A stretch of 64,000 nt of DNA from NCBI RefSeq assembly GCF_013487865.1, contig NZ_CP047409.1, positions 620,001 through 684,000 of the forward strand, in the 5' to 3' direction. The notes beneath the pieces were generated by a model. That model made no database searches. It saw only the letters and a list, made by a program, of their open reading frames with translations, and was not told the DNA's origin. Below, one piece after another: positions 33,805 through 43,390 of this stretch (the first letter of the stretch is position 1; every line of letters begins with the position of its first letter). The DNA is from Lactobacillus johnsonii (lineage in GTDB: Bacteria > Bacillota > Bacilli > Lactobacillales > Lactobacillaceae). The position numbers and the translations under genes were made by a program.

Positions 33805-34272
33805 ATGGCTTATCCAAAAACTAAAAAAATTATGAATGAAATTGTTGCTGATTTAACTCAAACTCACATGGTTGTTCACCAACACCATTGGTACATGCTT
33901 GGAAGAGGATTTTTGAAATTGCACCCATATTTAGATGGTGTAATGGAAGAGTTGGCTGAGCAACAAGATGGGGTTGCTGAAAGATTAATTGCTATTAATG
34001 GTAATCCGATTTCTACCTATGAAGAAGTATTAGAAGAAACCAATGTTCCAGATCAAATCGGTAGCTGGGACTTATCAATTGAAGAAAGATTCCAACTAAT
34101 TATAAATGCATACAAACAATTGCGAGATGATTATGAAAGAGGGATCAAGATTAGTGAAGGTGAGGGAGACGACTCAACTAATGATTTATTGATTTCTTAC
34201 CATACTGCAATTGAAAAGAGAATTTGGATGATGTCAGCTGAACTTGGTCAACGTCCAGGTGAAGGTGAATAG
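33805..34272 (+). CDS. dps: Dps-like ferritin family protein
   Basis: 155 residues. Dps proteins form 12-subunit shells that oxidise and store iron and protect DNA from peroxide. The ferroxidase-site pattern is seen: HHWYMLGRGFLKLHPYLDGVMEELAEQ, with the conserved His and Asp/Glu between about 27 and 55. AAGGAGG precedes ATG 33805. Single gene. Confidence 0.9.
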   Translation: MAYPKTKKIMNEIVADLTQTHMVVHQHHWYMLGRGFLKLHPYLDGVMEELAEQQDGVAERLIAINGNPISTYEEVLEETNVPDQIGSWDLSIEERFQLIINAYKQLRDDYERGIKISEGEGDDSTNDLLISYHTAIEKRIWMMSAELGQRPGEGE

Positions 34273-34290
34273 GATAAATATATTTATGCA

Positions 34291-34317
34291 AAGCATTCCG
34301 TGTATGGAATGCTTTTT
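34291..34317 (+). terminator. terminator of the dps gene
   Basis: AAGCATTCC and GGAATGCTT, then TTTT. Confidence 0.87.
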
Positions 34318-34361
34318 TGCTATAATGAAAGTAAATATTGCCATACAGGGAAAGGAATACC

Positions 34362-35288
34362 ATGAATAAAGTTACAATTGTTGGTTCAATTAACGTTGAT
34401 AATATTATGCATATTAAGAAACTCCCTCAACCAGGAGAAACAATAGCAATGTCTGAATTTTCAAAAGCTGCTGGTGGTAAGGGAGCAAATCAAGCCGTAG
34501 CAAGTAGTCGAGCAAAAAATGAAACAATTTTTGTTGGACGTATTGGAGATGATGACAATGGTCGCTTTATGCTTGAACAATTTAAAGAAAATGGAATTAA
34601 TGTTGACCATGTAGCTGTAACGCCAAACCAACAAACTGGACAAGCTTATATTTTGCTTCAAGAGACAGGACAAAATTCAATTATTATTCAACATGGTGCA
34701 AATTTTGACGTAACAGCAGAAGATGTTAGAAATGCAAAAGATCAAATTGAAGATAGCGATTTTGTGATTGCTCAATTTGAAACACCAATTGAAGCAACTA
34801 TTGAAGCTTTTAAGATTGCTAGAGAAGCGGGTAAAATTACTATTTTAAATCCTGCGCCAGCTCGTACTGATATTCCAGAAGAATTATTAGAATTAACCGA
34901 CTTGATTACTCCTAATGAAACTGAAGCTGAGAGTATTACAGGAATTAAAGTTGACAGTGAGGAGTCAATGAAGAAGAGTAGCGAAATTTTTCATCAAATG
35001 GGAATTAAGGGTGTAATTATCACAATTGGTGAACGTGGATCGTATGTTTCTTATGAAGACATTGAAGAGATTGTTCCTGCTTTCAAAGTAAAGGCAGTTG
35101 ATACAACGGCAGCCGGTGATACATTCTTAGGCGCTTTATCTAGCGAATTGAAGCCTGATTTAAGTAACTTAAGAGATAGTGTGATTTATGCATCCAAATC
35201 ATCCTCATTTACAGTTCAAAAATTAGGTGCATTTCCATCTATTCCAACTAGAGAAGTAGTTGAAGAAGCTTTGAAGGAGAAGAACTGA
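34362..35288 (+). CDS. rbsK: ribokinase
   Basis: Phosphorylates ribose to ribose 5-phosphate. It has 308 residues of the PfkB fold: GSINVDN near 8-14, GGKGANQAVASSRA near 41-54 and the catalytic DTTAAGDTFLGA near 252-263. ATG 34362 follows AAAGGA; the open frame starts 24 bases earlier without a ribosome site. The product feeds the next gene, rpiA, which starts at its last base. No ribose transporter is nearby, so the ribose may come from the nucleoside hydrolase downstream. Confidence 0.93.
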   Translation: MNKVTIVGSINVDNIMHIKKLPQPGETIAMSEFSKAAGGKGANQAVASSRAKNETIFVGRIGDDDNGRFMLEQFKENGINVDHVAVTPNQQTGQAYILLQETGQNSIIIQHGANFDVTAEDVRNAKDQIEDSDFVIAQFETPIEATIEAFKIAREAGKITILNPAPARTDIPEELLELTDLITPNETEAESITGIKVDSEESMKKSSEIFHQMGIKGVIITIGERGSYVSYEDIEEIVPAFKVKAVDTTAAGDTFLGALSSELKPDLSNLRDSVIYASKSSSFTVQKLGAFPSIPTREVVEEALKEKN

Positions 35289-35986
35289 TGAATAAGACAG
35301 AGCAAGATCAATTAAAAAAAGAAGCAGCTACTAAAGCTGCTAATATGGTAGAGCCTAATTCTGTTTTAGGAGTTGGAACAGGCTCAACAGTTGCTTTTTT
35401 TATCGATGCATTAGGTGAACGCAAAGAAAAAGAAGGATTTAGTTTAAAGCATATTGTTACTACTTCTAACCGTAGTAAGAAGCAACTTGAAGGACTAGGC
35501 TTTAAGGTTGATGAATTAGCTGATATTGATCAAGCTGATTTAACAGTAGATGGCGCTGATCGAGTTGACGATAATCTAGATGGAATCAAAGGCGGTGGTG
35601 GTGCCTTAACTTTAGAAAAAAATGTTGCCATCAACTCAAAGAAAATTATTTGGATTGTTGATGAATCAAAACTGGTTCACCATCTCAGCGGTTTCCCGCT
35701 TCCAGTTGAAGTATTACCAGTATCTGCTGAACAAAACTTTAAACGTTTTGAAGCAGAAGGGTTGAAGCCTCAATGGCGTTTAGATGATCAAGGAAAGCGT
35801 TACGTAACTCATTACGGTAACTACATCGTTGATTTAGCTGCTGATCCAACTCCCGTACCACACGGTTTAGCTGATTATCTAGATCATACAGTTGGTGTAG
35901 TTGAGCACGGTTTATTTTTAGACATGTGTGATGAAGTTATCATTGCTCATAGTGATGGTACAATTGAAGACAAGAAGGGAAAATAA
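35288..35986 (+). CDS. rpiA: ribose-5-phosphate isomerase A
   Basis: Interconverts ribose 5-phosphate and ribulose 5-phosphate. It has 232 residues with GVGTGSTVAFFI near 24-35, DGADRVD near 85-91 and KGGGGALTLEK near 97-107, the usual substrate-binding motifs. Its start overlaps the rbsK stop by one base. Together with the phosphoketolase at 39303 it links pentoses to central metabolism. Confidence 0.94.
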   Translation: MNKTEQDQLKKEAATKAANMVEPNSVLGVGTGSTVAFFIDALGERKEKEGFSLKHIVTTSNRSKKQLEGLGFKVDELADIDQADLTVDGADRVDDNLDGIKGGGGALTLEKNVAINSKKIIWIVDESKLVHHLSGFPLPVEVLPVSAEQNFKRFEAEGLKPQWRLDDQGKRYVTHYGNYIVDLAADPTPVPHGLADYLDHTVGVVEHGLFLDMCDEVIIAHSDGTIEDKKGK

Positions 35987-36015
35987 TTATTTTTTCAAAA
36001 ACTAATATAATTTTT

Positions 36016-36046
36016 AAAAGACTTGAGCAGTTCAAGTCTTTTTTTG
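36016..36046 (+). terminator. terminator of rbsK-rpiA
   Basis: AAAAGACTTGA and TTCAAGTCTT around GCAG, then a T run. Confidence 0.88.
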
Positions 36047-36102
36047 TAACAAATCTTAGTTCATAATAAATATGATACGTAAATTTAGAAAGAAGGACCT
36101 TT

Positions 36103-37026
36103 ATGTCAAAAAAGCCCTTAATTATTAGTACAGATCCAGGTATTGATGATATTGCTGCAATGACAATCAGTCTTTTTGCAGATGAACTTGATGTTAAAAT
36201 GATTGTTCCAACCTGGGGAAATGTTTCTTTAGAACATACTTTACAAAATACTCTTGATTTAGAGAAATTTTTACATACAAAAGTTCCTGTAGTCAGGGGA
36301 GCTAATCAGCCATTAGTACGTCCAGCAATTAGTGCAGCTTCTGTTCATGGTGAAACAGGAATTGCTGGCTTTGAATTCGAAAAAGCTAGTGATGAATTAT
36401 TAGAGCCAGGGCTGGCTGCTACGAAGATGTATGAAATAATTAAAAACAGTCCTGAAAAAGTTACTTTATTAGGAGTTGGTCCTTTAACTGACTTTGCCCT
36501 TTTATTTAAGCAATACCCTGATGTGGTAAAAAATATTGCTGAAGTTTATATTATGGGTGGAAACATTGGGCATGGAAACCATAGTCCATTTGCGGAATAT
36601 AATATTGCAGGTGATCCAGAAGCAGCACAAATTGTTTTCCATTCCGGCTTGCCAGTTTATGTAGCTCCACTTGAAATTGGAGATAAGGCTCATTTAACTC
36701 AAGATCAAATGGACAAGATTAAAGAATGCGGTGAAGTTGGTAAAATGCTTTATTTGATGTTTTCTAATATTCATGAACCCGATGGAGATACTCGAATTAA
36801 GATTTATGATCCAACAGCAGTTGGAATTATGCTTCATCCTAAATTCTTTACTTTAAAGCCAGCCAATGTTGAAATTGAATTAGCTGGACGCTATACATAT
36901 GGTGCTAGTGTGATGGATTTCTTAAGTGAAAAACATAATGCACAAATTGCAACAGACGTTGATACAGAGAAGTTTGCAGCTTGGTTCATTGATGGTATCA
37001 AGGCTGCCAATAATGGGAGAAAATAA
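36103..37026 (+). CDS. inosine/uridine-preferring nucleoside hydrolase
   Basis: Hydrolyses nucleosides to ribose and base. It has 307 residues. The calcium/ribose-site DPGIDD is at 11-16, with MGGNIGHGN and FAEYNIAGDPEAA further on, as in the family. It overlaps the following GntR gene by one base. The released ribose could be used by rbsK and rpiA just upstream. Confidence 0.92.
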   Translation: MSKKPLIISTDPGIDDIAAMTISLFADELDVKMIVPTWGNVSLEHTLQNTLDLEKFLHTKVPVVRGANQPLVRPAISAASVHGETGIAGFEFEKASDELLEPGLAATKMYEIIKNSPEKVTLLGVGPLTDFALLFKQYPDVVKNIAEVYIMGGNIGHGNHSPFAEYNIAGDPEAAQIVFHSGLPVYVAPLEIGDKAHLTQDQMDKIKECGEVGKMLYLMFSNIHEPDGDTRIKIYDPTAVGIMLHPKFFTLKPANVEIELAGRYTYGASVMDFLSEKHNAQIATDVDTEKFAAWFIDGIKAANNGRK

Positions 37027-37754
37027 TGACTGATTTAGTCTATCGCTCAGTAATGCGCGATATTAAACAAAAAATACTTAATAATGAATATGAAGATATG
37101 CGTTTGCCTGATGAGCGTAGCCTAAGCGACTATTATCATGTAAGTCGTTCATCGATGAAGCGCGCTTTAGGTTTGCTTGCTCAGCAAGGGATAGTTTTTA
37201 AAAAAAGAGGTAGCGGAACATTTATTAATCCGCTCTATTTGAAGAATCAAGCGCTTTTTAAGTATGAAGGATCAAATTTAGGTATTACTGATTCCTTTAG
37301 TGTTCCCGGTAAGAAGCAAAGTATTGAGCTGTTAGACTATCAGGTAATTAAGGTCGACGAAGATTTAAGACAGGATTTATTTTTAAAAGATTCAGATTTT
37401 GTTTATCAAATAAAACGACTTCGTTTGTTAGACGATCAGCCATTTTTAATTGAAACAGGATTTATTCCTATTAAGATTACTCCAGAATTAAATCCGGATA
37501 TTCTTAAAGGATCGCTATTTAACTACTTAGAAGATACACAAAATAAAACTGTAACACGTTCATTCTTAACAATTACAGTTGAGCCATCAACTTTAGAAGA
37601 TCAGTCTAAATTGATGCTGGCACCTAATGAACCTGTAGGTGTAATGGAAGGTATTTTCTTTTTAGATGATGGGACTCCATTTGAAGTTTCAAATATGAGA
37701 ATTCATTATAAATACATGAAGTACAATACTTTTGTTAACTTAAGTCAAGAATAA
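37026..37754 (+). CDS. GntR-family regulator (HutC/UTRA type)
   Basis: 242 residues. N-terminal winged helix (LPDERSLSDYYHVSRSSMKRAL at about 23-44, wing KKRGSGTFI near 58-66), then a UTRA effector domain. It is the second gene of an operon with the nucleoside hydrolase, so it probably responds to a nucleoside or ribose compound and controls that operon. Its operator is not evident. Confidence 0.88.
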   Translation: MTDLVYRSVMRDIKQKILNNEYEDMRLPDERSLSDYYHVSRSSMKRALGLLAQQGIVFKKRGSGTFINPLYLKNQALFKYEGSNLGITDSFSVPGKKQSIELLDYQVIKVDEDLRQDLFLKDSDFVYQIKRLRLLDDQPFLIETGFIPIKITPELNPDILKGSLFNYLEDTQNKTVTRSFLTITVEPSTLEDQSKLMLAPNEPVGVMEGIFFLDDGTPFEVSNMRIHYKYMKYNTFVNLSQE

Positions 37755-37758
37755 AAAT

Positions 37759-37803
37759 AAGCCATTGTTTTTCTCGGGGGATGAGAGAAACAATGGCTTT
37801 TTA
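37759..37803. terminator. bidirectional terminator
   Basis: AAGCCATTGTTT and AAACAATGGCTT form a long stem, closed further by CTC/GAG. It serves the GntR operon and the leftward gene at 37819. Confidence 0.88.
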
Positions 37804-37818
37804 TATAGGACGAGTAGC

Positions 37819-38145
37819 TTAATCAAATTGCAAACTATCGTCAATAGGGGATAGATATACATAGTTTAAGTTAGTGTTTTTACATTGCTCACTGAGGAAA
37901 TTAATTAAAGTATCTTGTTCCTTAGTAATTGGGATTTGCTTAAGTACTATTTGAGATTGCAAATACATAGCTAACTTATTGCTCCAAGCAGCTGCATCAT
38001 CGTGGTTTTCGGCTTTAGCTATGACTTTTAAAATTGTCTGCTCAAGCGGAAGATATGCTTTAATTTGAACTTTATTGAAACTAGTATATAAATCTTTTAA
38101 TACTGTGATAATTTCATCGTGCTTTGTAATAGGTTTTTCTAACAT
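37819..38145 (-). CDS. small helical protein, unknown function
   Basis: 108 residues, predicted mostly helical, soluble, no signal. The pattern of leucines with AAAWSNKLAMYLQSQ and EQDTLINFLSEQ loosely recalls the four-helix bacteriocin immunity proteins seen at 17939 and 19464, but the similarity is too weak to assign. ATG 38145 has GTGAGGT upstream on its strand. Single gene. Confidence 0.7.
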   Translation of the reverse strand: MLEKPITKHDEIITVLKDLYTSFNKVQIKAYLPLEQTILKVIAKAENHDDAAAWSNKLAMYLQSQIVLKQIPITKEQDTLINFLSEQCKNTNLNYVYLSPIDDSLQFD

Positions 38146-38285
38146 GATAAAGACCTCACTATCTTAAATAATTTAACTGATTTCTGGGCCCACTAAAATA
38201 CTAGCATCTTTCATGCTTGAAAAGCCTATTTTGTATGAAAGTAGCGGTTTCTGCTAAGTGTTTATCTTGATTTAAATAACATTAT

Positions 38286-38301
38286 ACTGATTTAGATCAG
38301 T
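38286..38301. promoter_or_regulatory. palindrome upstream of the DeoR-type gene, possible operator
   Basis: ACTGAT-TTAG-ATCAGT is a perfect 6+6 inverted repeat. A half-site-like TACTGATTA follows near 38318. It lies about 110 bases before the DeoR regulator gene, between two divergent genes, so it may be that regulator's site. Confidence 0.4.
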
Positions 38302-38409
38302 AAATCATTTCTTAAATACTGATTAATCCTTAAAATAAAGCTCTAAATACAGATAAATACGGAAAATGAAAGGGTTTTCTGATAAGATGAGATATGTGAG
38401 GTGAGATAA

Positions 38410-39195
38410 ATGCAATCACAAGTTGAAAGACTAGATTTAATTAGACAAAAATTAGATGAGGAAAAAACAATTAGTACACGTGAAATTATGAAATTATGTC
38501 ATGTCTCTTTTGATACGGCTAGAAGGGATGTAATTAAATTAACCAGCACGGGTCAAGCAATTCGAATCCATGGTGGATTGATGAAAATTAAACAGGGGAC
38601 AGTGCCTGATTATAATTCTCGTGTCCATGTTTTATCGCCCATAAAGAATAAAATAGCTAAGATGACGGCAAAGTATTTAACAGCTGATAAGCTGATTTAT
38701 TTAAATGCTTCGACTACTATTTCGCAGCTGTGCCACTATCTTAAGGGCTTAAATGCAACAATCATGACAAATTCAATTGATAATGCTGGTGCCCTAATGA
38801 TGGATAACTTGCCTAATGTCATCTTACTAGGCGGCTATTTAAATAAAGAGAATCACTATACATCTTCTTTAAATAGTTTAAAAGAAATAGATCAATATGA
38901 ATTTGATATTGCAGTCATTGGGACGTCATCGGTTAATAAAAATGGCGTTTTTGTAGTTAACCATTCGGATGCACAAATTGAAAGAGAAGTAGTTAATCGA
39001 ACCAAAACAGTTATTTTACTGGCAGAAGAATATAAATTTAAAGAAGATAGATCTTCTCCATACAAGGTCATGGATTGCAAGCAAGCTGATATTTTGATTA
39101 CAGATAATAAGCTTGATCCACAGTATCGAAAATATTTTAAAAAGAATATTAAGATTCGTGAAGTACTCGAAGAGGAAAATATAAAAAGTAAGTAA
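38410..39195 (+). CDS. DeoR-family transcriptional regulator
   Basis: 261 residues. DeoR-type helix-turn-helix at about 18-45 (STREIMKLCHVSFDTARRDVIKL), then a sugar-phosphate-sensing domain with NASTTISQLCHYL and LGGYLN. These proteins usually repress sugar-use operons and respond to a sugar phosphate. The phosphoketolase gene follows by about 100 bases, so pentose control is possible but not shown. Start ATG 38410 has GTGAGGTGAG nearby. Confidence 0.88.
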   Translation: MQSQVERLDLIRQKLDEEKTISTREIMKLCHVSFDTARRDVIKLTSTGQAIRIHGGLMKIKQGTVPDYNSRVHVLSPIKNKIAKMTAKYLTADKLIYLNASTTISQLCHYLKGLNATIMTNSIDNAGALMMDNLPNVILLGGYLNKENHYTSSLNSLKEIDQYEFDIAVIGTSSVNKNGVFVVNHSDAQIEREVVNRTKTVILLAEEYKFKEDRSSPYKVMDCKQADILITDNKLDPQYRKYFKKNIKIREVLEEENIKSK

Positions 39196-39275
39196 TTATA
39201 ATTGGACCGTCCCAATAATTTTAAAAGTTGAATTTTCGTACTTGATGCTATATGATAAGTACTGTAATAAGCAAA

Positions 39276-39289
39276 TGAAAACTATTTCA
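39276..39289 (+). promoter_or_regulatory. candidate catabolite-responsive element of the phosphoketolase gene
   Basis: TGAAAACTATTTCA differs from the CcpA consensus TGWAANCGNTNWCA at one position (T for G in the centre). It sits between a TATGATA minus-10-like element near 39251 and the ribosome site AAGGAG. CcpA bound here would block transcription when glucose is present. By eye only. Confidence 0.45.
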
Positions 39290-39302
39290 AGGAGATATAG
39301 CT

Positions 39303-41708
39303 ATGGCAGTGAATTACGATTCTCAAGAATACTTAAAGAGTGTTGACGCATACTGGCGTGCAGCTAACTACTTATCAGTGGGACAATTATTTTTAATGAA
39401 TAATCCTTTACTTAAGAGAGACTTAAAGGCAGAAGATGTAAAACCTAAGCCAATCGGTCACTGGGGTACAATTGTGCCGCAAAACTTTATCTATGCACAT
39501 TTAAATCGTGCAATTAAGAAATATGATTTAAATATGTTCTATATTGAAGGTTCTGGTCATGGTGGCCAAGTAATGGTATCTAATTCATACTTAGATGGTT
39601 CATATACTGAGCGCTACCCAGAAATTACCCAAGATGAAAAGGGAATGGCTAGGTTATTTAAGCAATTTAGTTTTCCTGGTGGAGTTGCTTCTCATGCTGC
39701 TCCAGAAACTCCTGGATCAATCCATGAAGGTGGGGAATTAGGTTACTCACTATCTCATGGTGTTGGTGCAATTTTAGATAATCCGGATGTAATTGCTGCA
39801 GTTGAAATTGGTGATGGTGAATCAGAAACTGGTCCACTTGCTACTTCTTGGTTTTCGAGTAAGTTCATTAACCCAATTAAAGATGGGGCAGTTATTCCTA
39901 TCTTGCAAATCAATGGCTTTAAGATCTCTAATCCAACCATCGTTTCTAGAATGAGTGACGAAGACTTAACTAAGTACTTTGAAGGAATGGGTTGGAAGCC
40001 ATACTTTGTTTCTGCATATAAAGACGGTGAATTTAATGGGTATAAAGACCACATGGAAGTTCACCAAGAAATGGCAAAGACAATGGACGAAGTTGTTGAA
40101 GAGATTAAGGCTATTCAAAAGCATGCGCGTGAAAACAATGATGATTCCTTAGTGAAGTGGCCAATGATCGTCTTTAGAGTACCTAAAGGTTGGACCGGTC
40201 CAAAATTTGATCTAGATGGCAATCCAATTGAAAATAGTTTCCGTGCTCACCAAATTCCAATTCCTGTTGCTCAAGATGACATGACTCATAAAGAAATGCT
40301 TACTGATTGGATGGAAAGCTATAAGCCAGAAGAATTATTCAATGAAGATGGCTCACCAAAAGATATCGTTAAGGAAAATATCTTATCAGGCGACCAAAGA
40401 ATGGCTATGAATCCAGTAACCAACGGTGGTATTGATCCAAAAGTCTTAAATATGCCTGATTACCGTGACTTTGCAATTAAATTTGATAAACCTGGTTCTG
40501 TTGAAAAACAAGATATGGCCGAATGGGCAAAATATTTAGACAAGATGTCTGAATTGAATCCAACTAATTTCCGTGGTTTTGGTCCTGATGAAACTAAATC
40601 TAATCGTTTATTCCAACTTTTAGATAATCAAAAACGTCAATGGATGGAAAGTATTCATACTCCAAATGATGAAAACTTAGCTCACGAAGGTCGTGTGATT
40701 GACTCACAATTGTCAGAACACCAAGATGAAGGTTGGCTTGAAGGATATGTATTAACTGGTCGTCACGGATTCTTTGCTACTTATGAAGCATTTGGTCGTG
40801 TAGTTGATTCAATGCTTACTCAACATATGAAATGGTTGAGAAAAGCTAAAGAGCAAACTTGGAGACATGATTATCCAGCTTTAAACTTAGTTGATACTTC
40901 AACTGTTTTCCAGCAAGATCACAATGGTTATACTCACCAAGATCCAGGTATGTTAACTCATTTGTATGAAAAGAATCGTCCAGATTTAATTCACGAATAC
41001 TTGCCAGCAGATACTAACTCTCTTCTTGCTGTATCTGATAAGGCATTTAGAGATCGCGAATGCATCAATGTTTTAGTAACTTCTAAACAACCTCGTCCTC
41101 AGTGGTTCTCAATTGAAGAAGCTAAAAAATTAGCTGATAAAGGTCTTGGGTATGTTGACTGGGCATCAACTGATAAGGGCGCTAAGCCAGATGTTGTTTT
41201 TGCTTCAACTGGTACTGAACCAACAATTGAATCTTTAGCTGCCATTGACTTACTTCATAAAAAATTCCCAGACTTAAAGATTCGCTACATTAATGTGATT
41301 GATGTCATGAAATTAATGTCACCAGAAAAGAATCCAAATGCAATCAGTAATGAAGAATTTAACCGTCTTTTCCCTAAAGGTACACCTGTTATCTTCGCAT
41401 GGCATGGATTTAAGCCAATGATGGAATCAATTTGGTTTGATCGTGGTCGTGGTAAAGATGATGTTCATATTCATGGATATGAAGAAAATGGTGACATTAC
41501 TACTCCTTTTGATATGCGTGTTTTGAACCACATGGACTGCTATGATTTAGCAAAGGATGTAGTAGAGAGTATTCCTGATTTAAGTGAAAAGAATGCTGAC
41601 TTCATTGATGAAATGGACAGCTTGCTTGCTAAACACCATCAATATATCCGTGATAATGGTAAAGATATGCCAGAAGTTACTGAATGGCAATGGAATGGCT
41701 TAAAATAA
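39303..41708 (+). CDS. xpkA: xylulose-5-phosphate/fructose-6-phosphate phosphoketolase
   Basis: Thiamine-diphosphate enzyme that splits xylulose 5-phosphate to acetyl phosphate and glyceraldehyde 3-phosphate. It has 801 residues, normal for the family. Visible family motifs are [34 protein letters not shown] and the ThDP-site [15 protein letters not shown] precedes ATG 39303. Single gene with its own terminator. It allows pentose use through the phosphoketolase pathway and fits the rbsK-rpiA genes nearby. Confidence 0.96.
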   Translation: MAVNYDSQEYLKSVDAYWRAANYLSVGQLFLMNNPLLKRDLKAEDVKPKPIGHWGTIVPQNFIYAHLNRAIKKYDLNMFYIEGSGHGGQVMVSNSYLDGSYTERYPEITQDEKGMARLFKQFSFPGGVASHAAPETPGSIHEGGELGYSLSHGVGAILDNPDVIAAVEIGDGESETGPLATSWFSSKFINPIKDGAVIPILQINGFKISNPTIVSRMSDEDLTKYFEGMGWKPYFVSAYKDGEFNGYKDHMEVHQEMAKTMDEVVEEIKAIQKHARENNDDSLVKWPMIVFRVPKGWTGPKFDLDGNPIENSFRAHQIPIPVAQDDMTHKEMLTDWMESYKPEELFNEDGSPKDIVKENILSGDQRMAMNPVTNGGIDPKVLNMPDYRDFAIKFDKPGSVEKQDMAEWAKYLDKMSELNPTNFRGFGPDETKSNRLFQLLDNQKRQWMESIHTPNDENLAHEGRVIDSQLSEHQDEGWLEGYVLTGRHGFFATYEAFGRVVDSMLTQHMKWLRKAKEQTWRHDYPALNLVDTSTVFQQDHNGYTHQDPGMLTHLYEKNRPDLIHEYLPADTNSLLAVSDKAFRDRECINVLVTSKQPRPQWFSIEEAKKLADKGLGYVDWASTDKGAKPDVVFASTGTEPTIESLAAIDLLHKKFPDLKIRYINVIDVMKLMSPEKNPNAISNEEFNRLFPKGTPVIFAWHGFKPMMESIWFDRGRGKDDVHIHGYEENGDITTPFDMRVLNHMDCYDLAKDVVESIPDLSEKNADFIDEMDSLLAKHHQYIRDNGKDMPEVTEWQWNGLK

Positions 41709-41721
41709 ATATATTATTTTT

Positions 41722-41750
41722 AAAGATCGGATTAATTTCCGGTCTTTTTT
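41722..41750 (+). terminator. terminator of xpkA
   Basis: AAAGATCGG and CCGGTCTTT around ATTAATTT with a T tail. Confidence 0.82.
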
Positions 41751-41866
41751 AATTGTAGTTATTAAAAAATCATTGTATTGTTAGTGTGATATTTATTGCT
41801 ATAATGGTTTAAGAGAAGTAAGTGTAATTTTAATAAATAAAAGATATTGTAGGAATGGATGATGAG

Positions 41867-42523
41867 ATGGATTTTAAAGATGTTTTAGCAAGTGAACATG
41901 CAACAAGAAAGTTTACTGATCAAAGAGTAAGCGAAAAAAAAGTTATCAAAGTAATCGAAGAGGCACAAAGAACTCCATCATTGTTAAATTCACAACCATG
42001 GCGAATTTATGTAGCTGAAGGTGAAGTTGCTAAGGCAATAAGAAAAGAATATGAGAAGAAGGTCTTGGCTCATGAAGAACCACATGAAGATTTTGCTTCA
42101 TTGCTAAAAGTTGAGTGGGATACATTCCCAAGTAAAAACATGGCAACGATGAGTGAAACTTTAGATTACTTTTTATGTGGTGAATCTTATGCTTTCGATC
42201 AAGCTCAAATAAAATTGTTTAACGCTCCTGTGATAGTATTTTTGACTATTCCTAAAAAATCTCCAGCTTGGTCAATTTTTGACTTGGGTGCGTTTTCGCA
42301 GACACTGATGTTAGCTGCTAATAATCGTGGCTTAAGCACAATGCCAGCTCATGCTTTCGTTAAGTACCCAGATGTAATAAGAAAGTATTTGAATATTCCA
42401 GAAGATGAATCAATTGGAATTGGGATTGGTTTAGGATATCCGAATAAGAAGGCAACAATTAATAATTACAAGTCTAAGCGTGTACCGTTAGATGAAGTTT
42501 TAAAGATTAAAAAAGATCTCTAA
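41867..42523 (+). CDS. nitroreductase-family oxidoreductase
   Basis: 218 residues, FMN-dependent fold. N-terminal EHATRKFTDQRVSEKKV and RTPSLLNSQPWRIYV bind flavin; DLGAFSQTLMLAANNRGLSTMP is the dimer-core helix. The natural substrate is unknown. The start is ATG 41867 or ATG 41855; AGGA at 41851-41854 abuts the earlier one, so I prefer the later. Single gene with a terminator. Confidence 0.88.
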   Translation: MDFKDVLASEHATRKFTDQRVSEKKVIKVIEEAQRTPSLLNSQPWRIYVAEGEVAKAIRKEYEKKVLAHEEPHEDFASLLKVEWDTFPSKNMATMSETLDYFLCGESYAFDQAQIKLFNAPVIVFLTIPKKSPAWSIFDLGAFSQTLMLAANNRGLSTMPAHAFVKYPDVIRKYLNIPEDESIGIGIGLGYPNKKATINNYKSKRVPLDEVLKIKKDL

Positions 42524-42526
42524 TTA

Positions 42527-42588
42527 AAAAACTCTTGAAGAAATAAAGTCTAGCTAATTTGTTAGATGGAATTCTTTAAGAGTTTTTT
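42527..42588 (+). terminator. terminator of the nitroreductase gene
   Basis: AAAAACTCTT pairs with AAGAGTTTTTT; the loop holds a smaller hairpin (TCTAGC...GTTAGA). Confidence 0.72.
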
Positions 42589-42644
42589 ATTTGCTTATTT
42601 AAAATAATATTAAAATATGGCATAATTATAAAAAAAGGAGAAGA

Positions 42645-43340
42645 ATGATGTTATTAGTTTCTCCTGAGCAATGGGCTAATTGGGATAAATGGTTTAATTA
42701 CACATTGCCAGGCTATATTTTAATTTTAGGGATAATTTTTTTATTTGTTGGATTGATTCCATTTTTATGCGTACATAATAAAATTACTTATACTTTATTT
42801 GGGGTGACAACCGTATTTTTAGTAACTTTTCTGGGGATAGCGTATTTTAAAAATAAGGAATCAACAGAATATGTCAAAGAAAATCACTATTTGACGGCAA
42901 TGGTTAGAGAGTATGATGCTCAGATTTTTGCTAATAAATATTATGATCCAGAGGAAATCGAGATGTTTAAATATGTAGCTGATATTCAGACTCCGTCACA
43001 CTTACCCTCAATTTATAAAAAGATACCAGTGAAGCAAGAAGTTACCTACCTTGGTAAAAATGATTATTATGCTTTTATTGAATTAAATAATGTAGTAACG
43101 AAGTTTAGTTTAGCAGATTGTAAAAAAATCTCAGGAAATAAAACTTACTTTACAGGGTATCATTTTAAGATTAGAAATAAGAAGTTTTTGAAGTTAGGAT
43201 TTATTGATTTAAAACATAATTTACGCGATAAAGTAGAACTGCCAGCCGATTCCTATAACAAGCAAGTTTCAAGTAATATTGAAGAAAATTATAATCATCC
43301 CGGATTAGTTGCAAACTGGATCCCTGATTCAGCAAAATAA
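42645..43340 (+). CDS. membrane protein, unknown function
   Basis: 231 residues. Two hydrophobic helices near 20-42 and 50-68 are followed by a polar domain of about 160 residues, rich in Lys and Tyr, probably outside the membrane. I do not recognise the family. AGGAG lies upstream; ATG 42645 and ATG 42648 are both possible. Lies alone before the CNNM gene, about 50 bases away, and may be cotranscribed with it. Confidence 0.78.
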   Translation: MMLLVSPEQWANWDKWFNYTLPGYILILGIIFLFVGLIPFLCVHNKITYTLFGVTTVFLVTFLGIAYFKNKESTEYVKENHYLTAMVREYDAQIFANKYYDPEEIEMFKYVADIQTPSHLPSIYKKIPVKQEVTYLGKNDYYAFIELNNVVTKFSLADCKKISGNKTYFTGYHFKIRNKKFLKLGFIDLKHNLRDKVELPADSYNKQVSSNIEENYNHPGLVANWIPDSAK

Positions 43341-43390
43341 TGCTAAAATAGAGATGTAATTATTTAATATATAAAAAAGGTGAAGATCAC

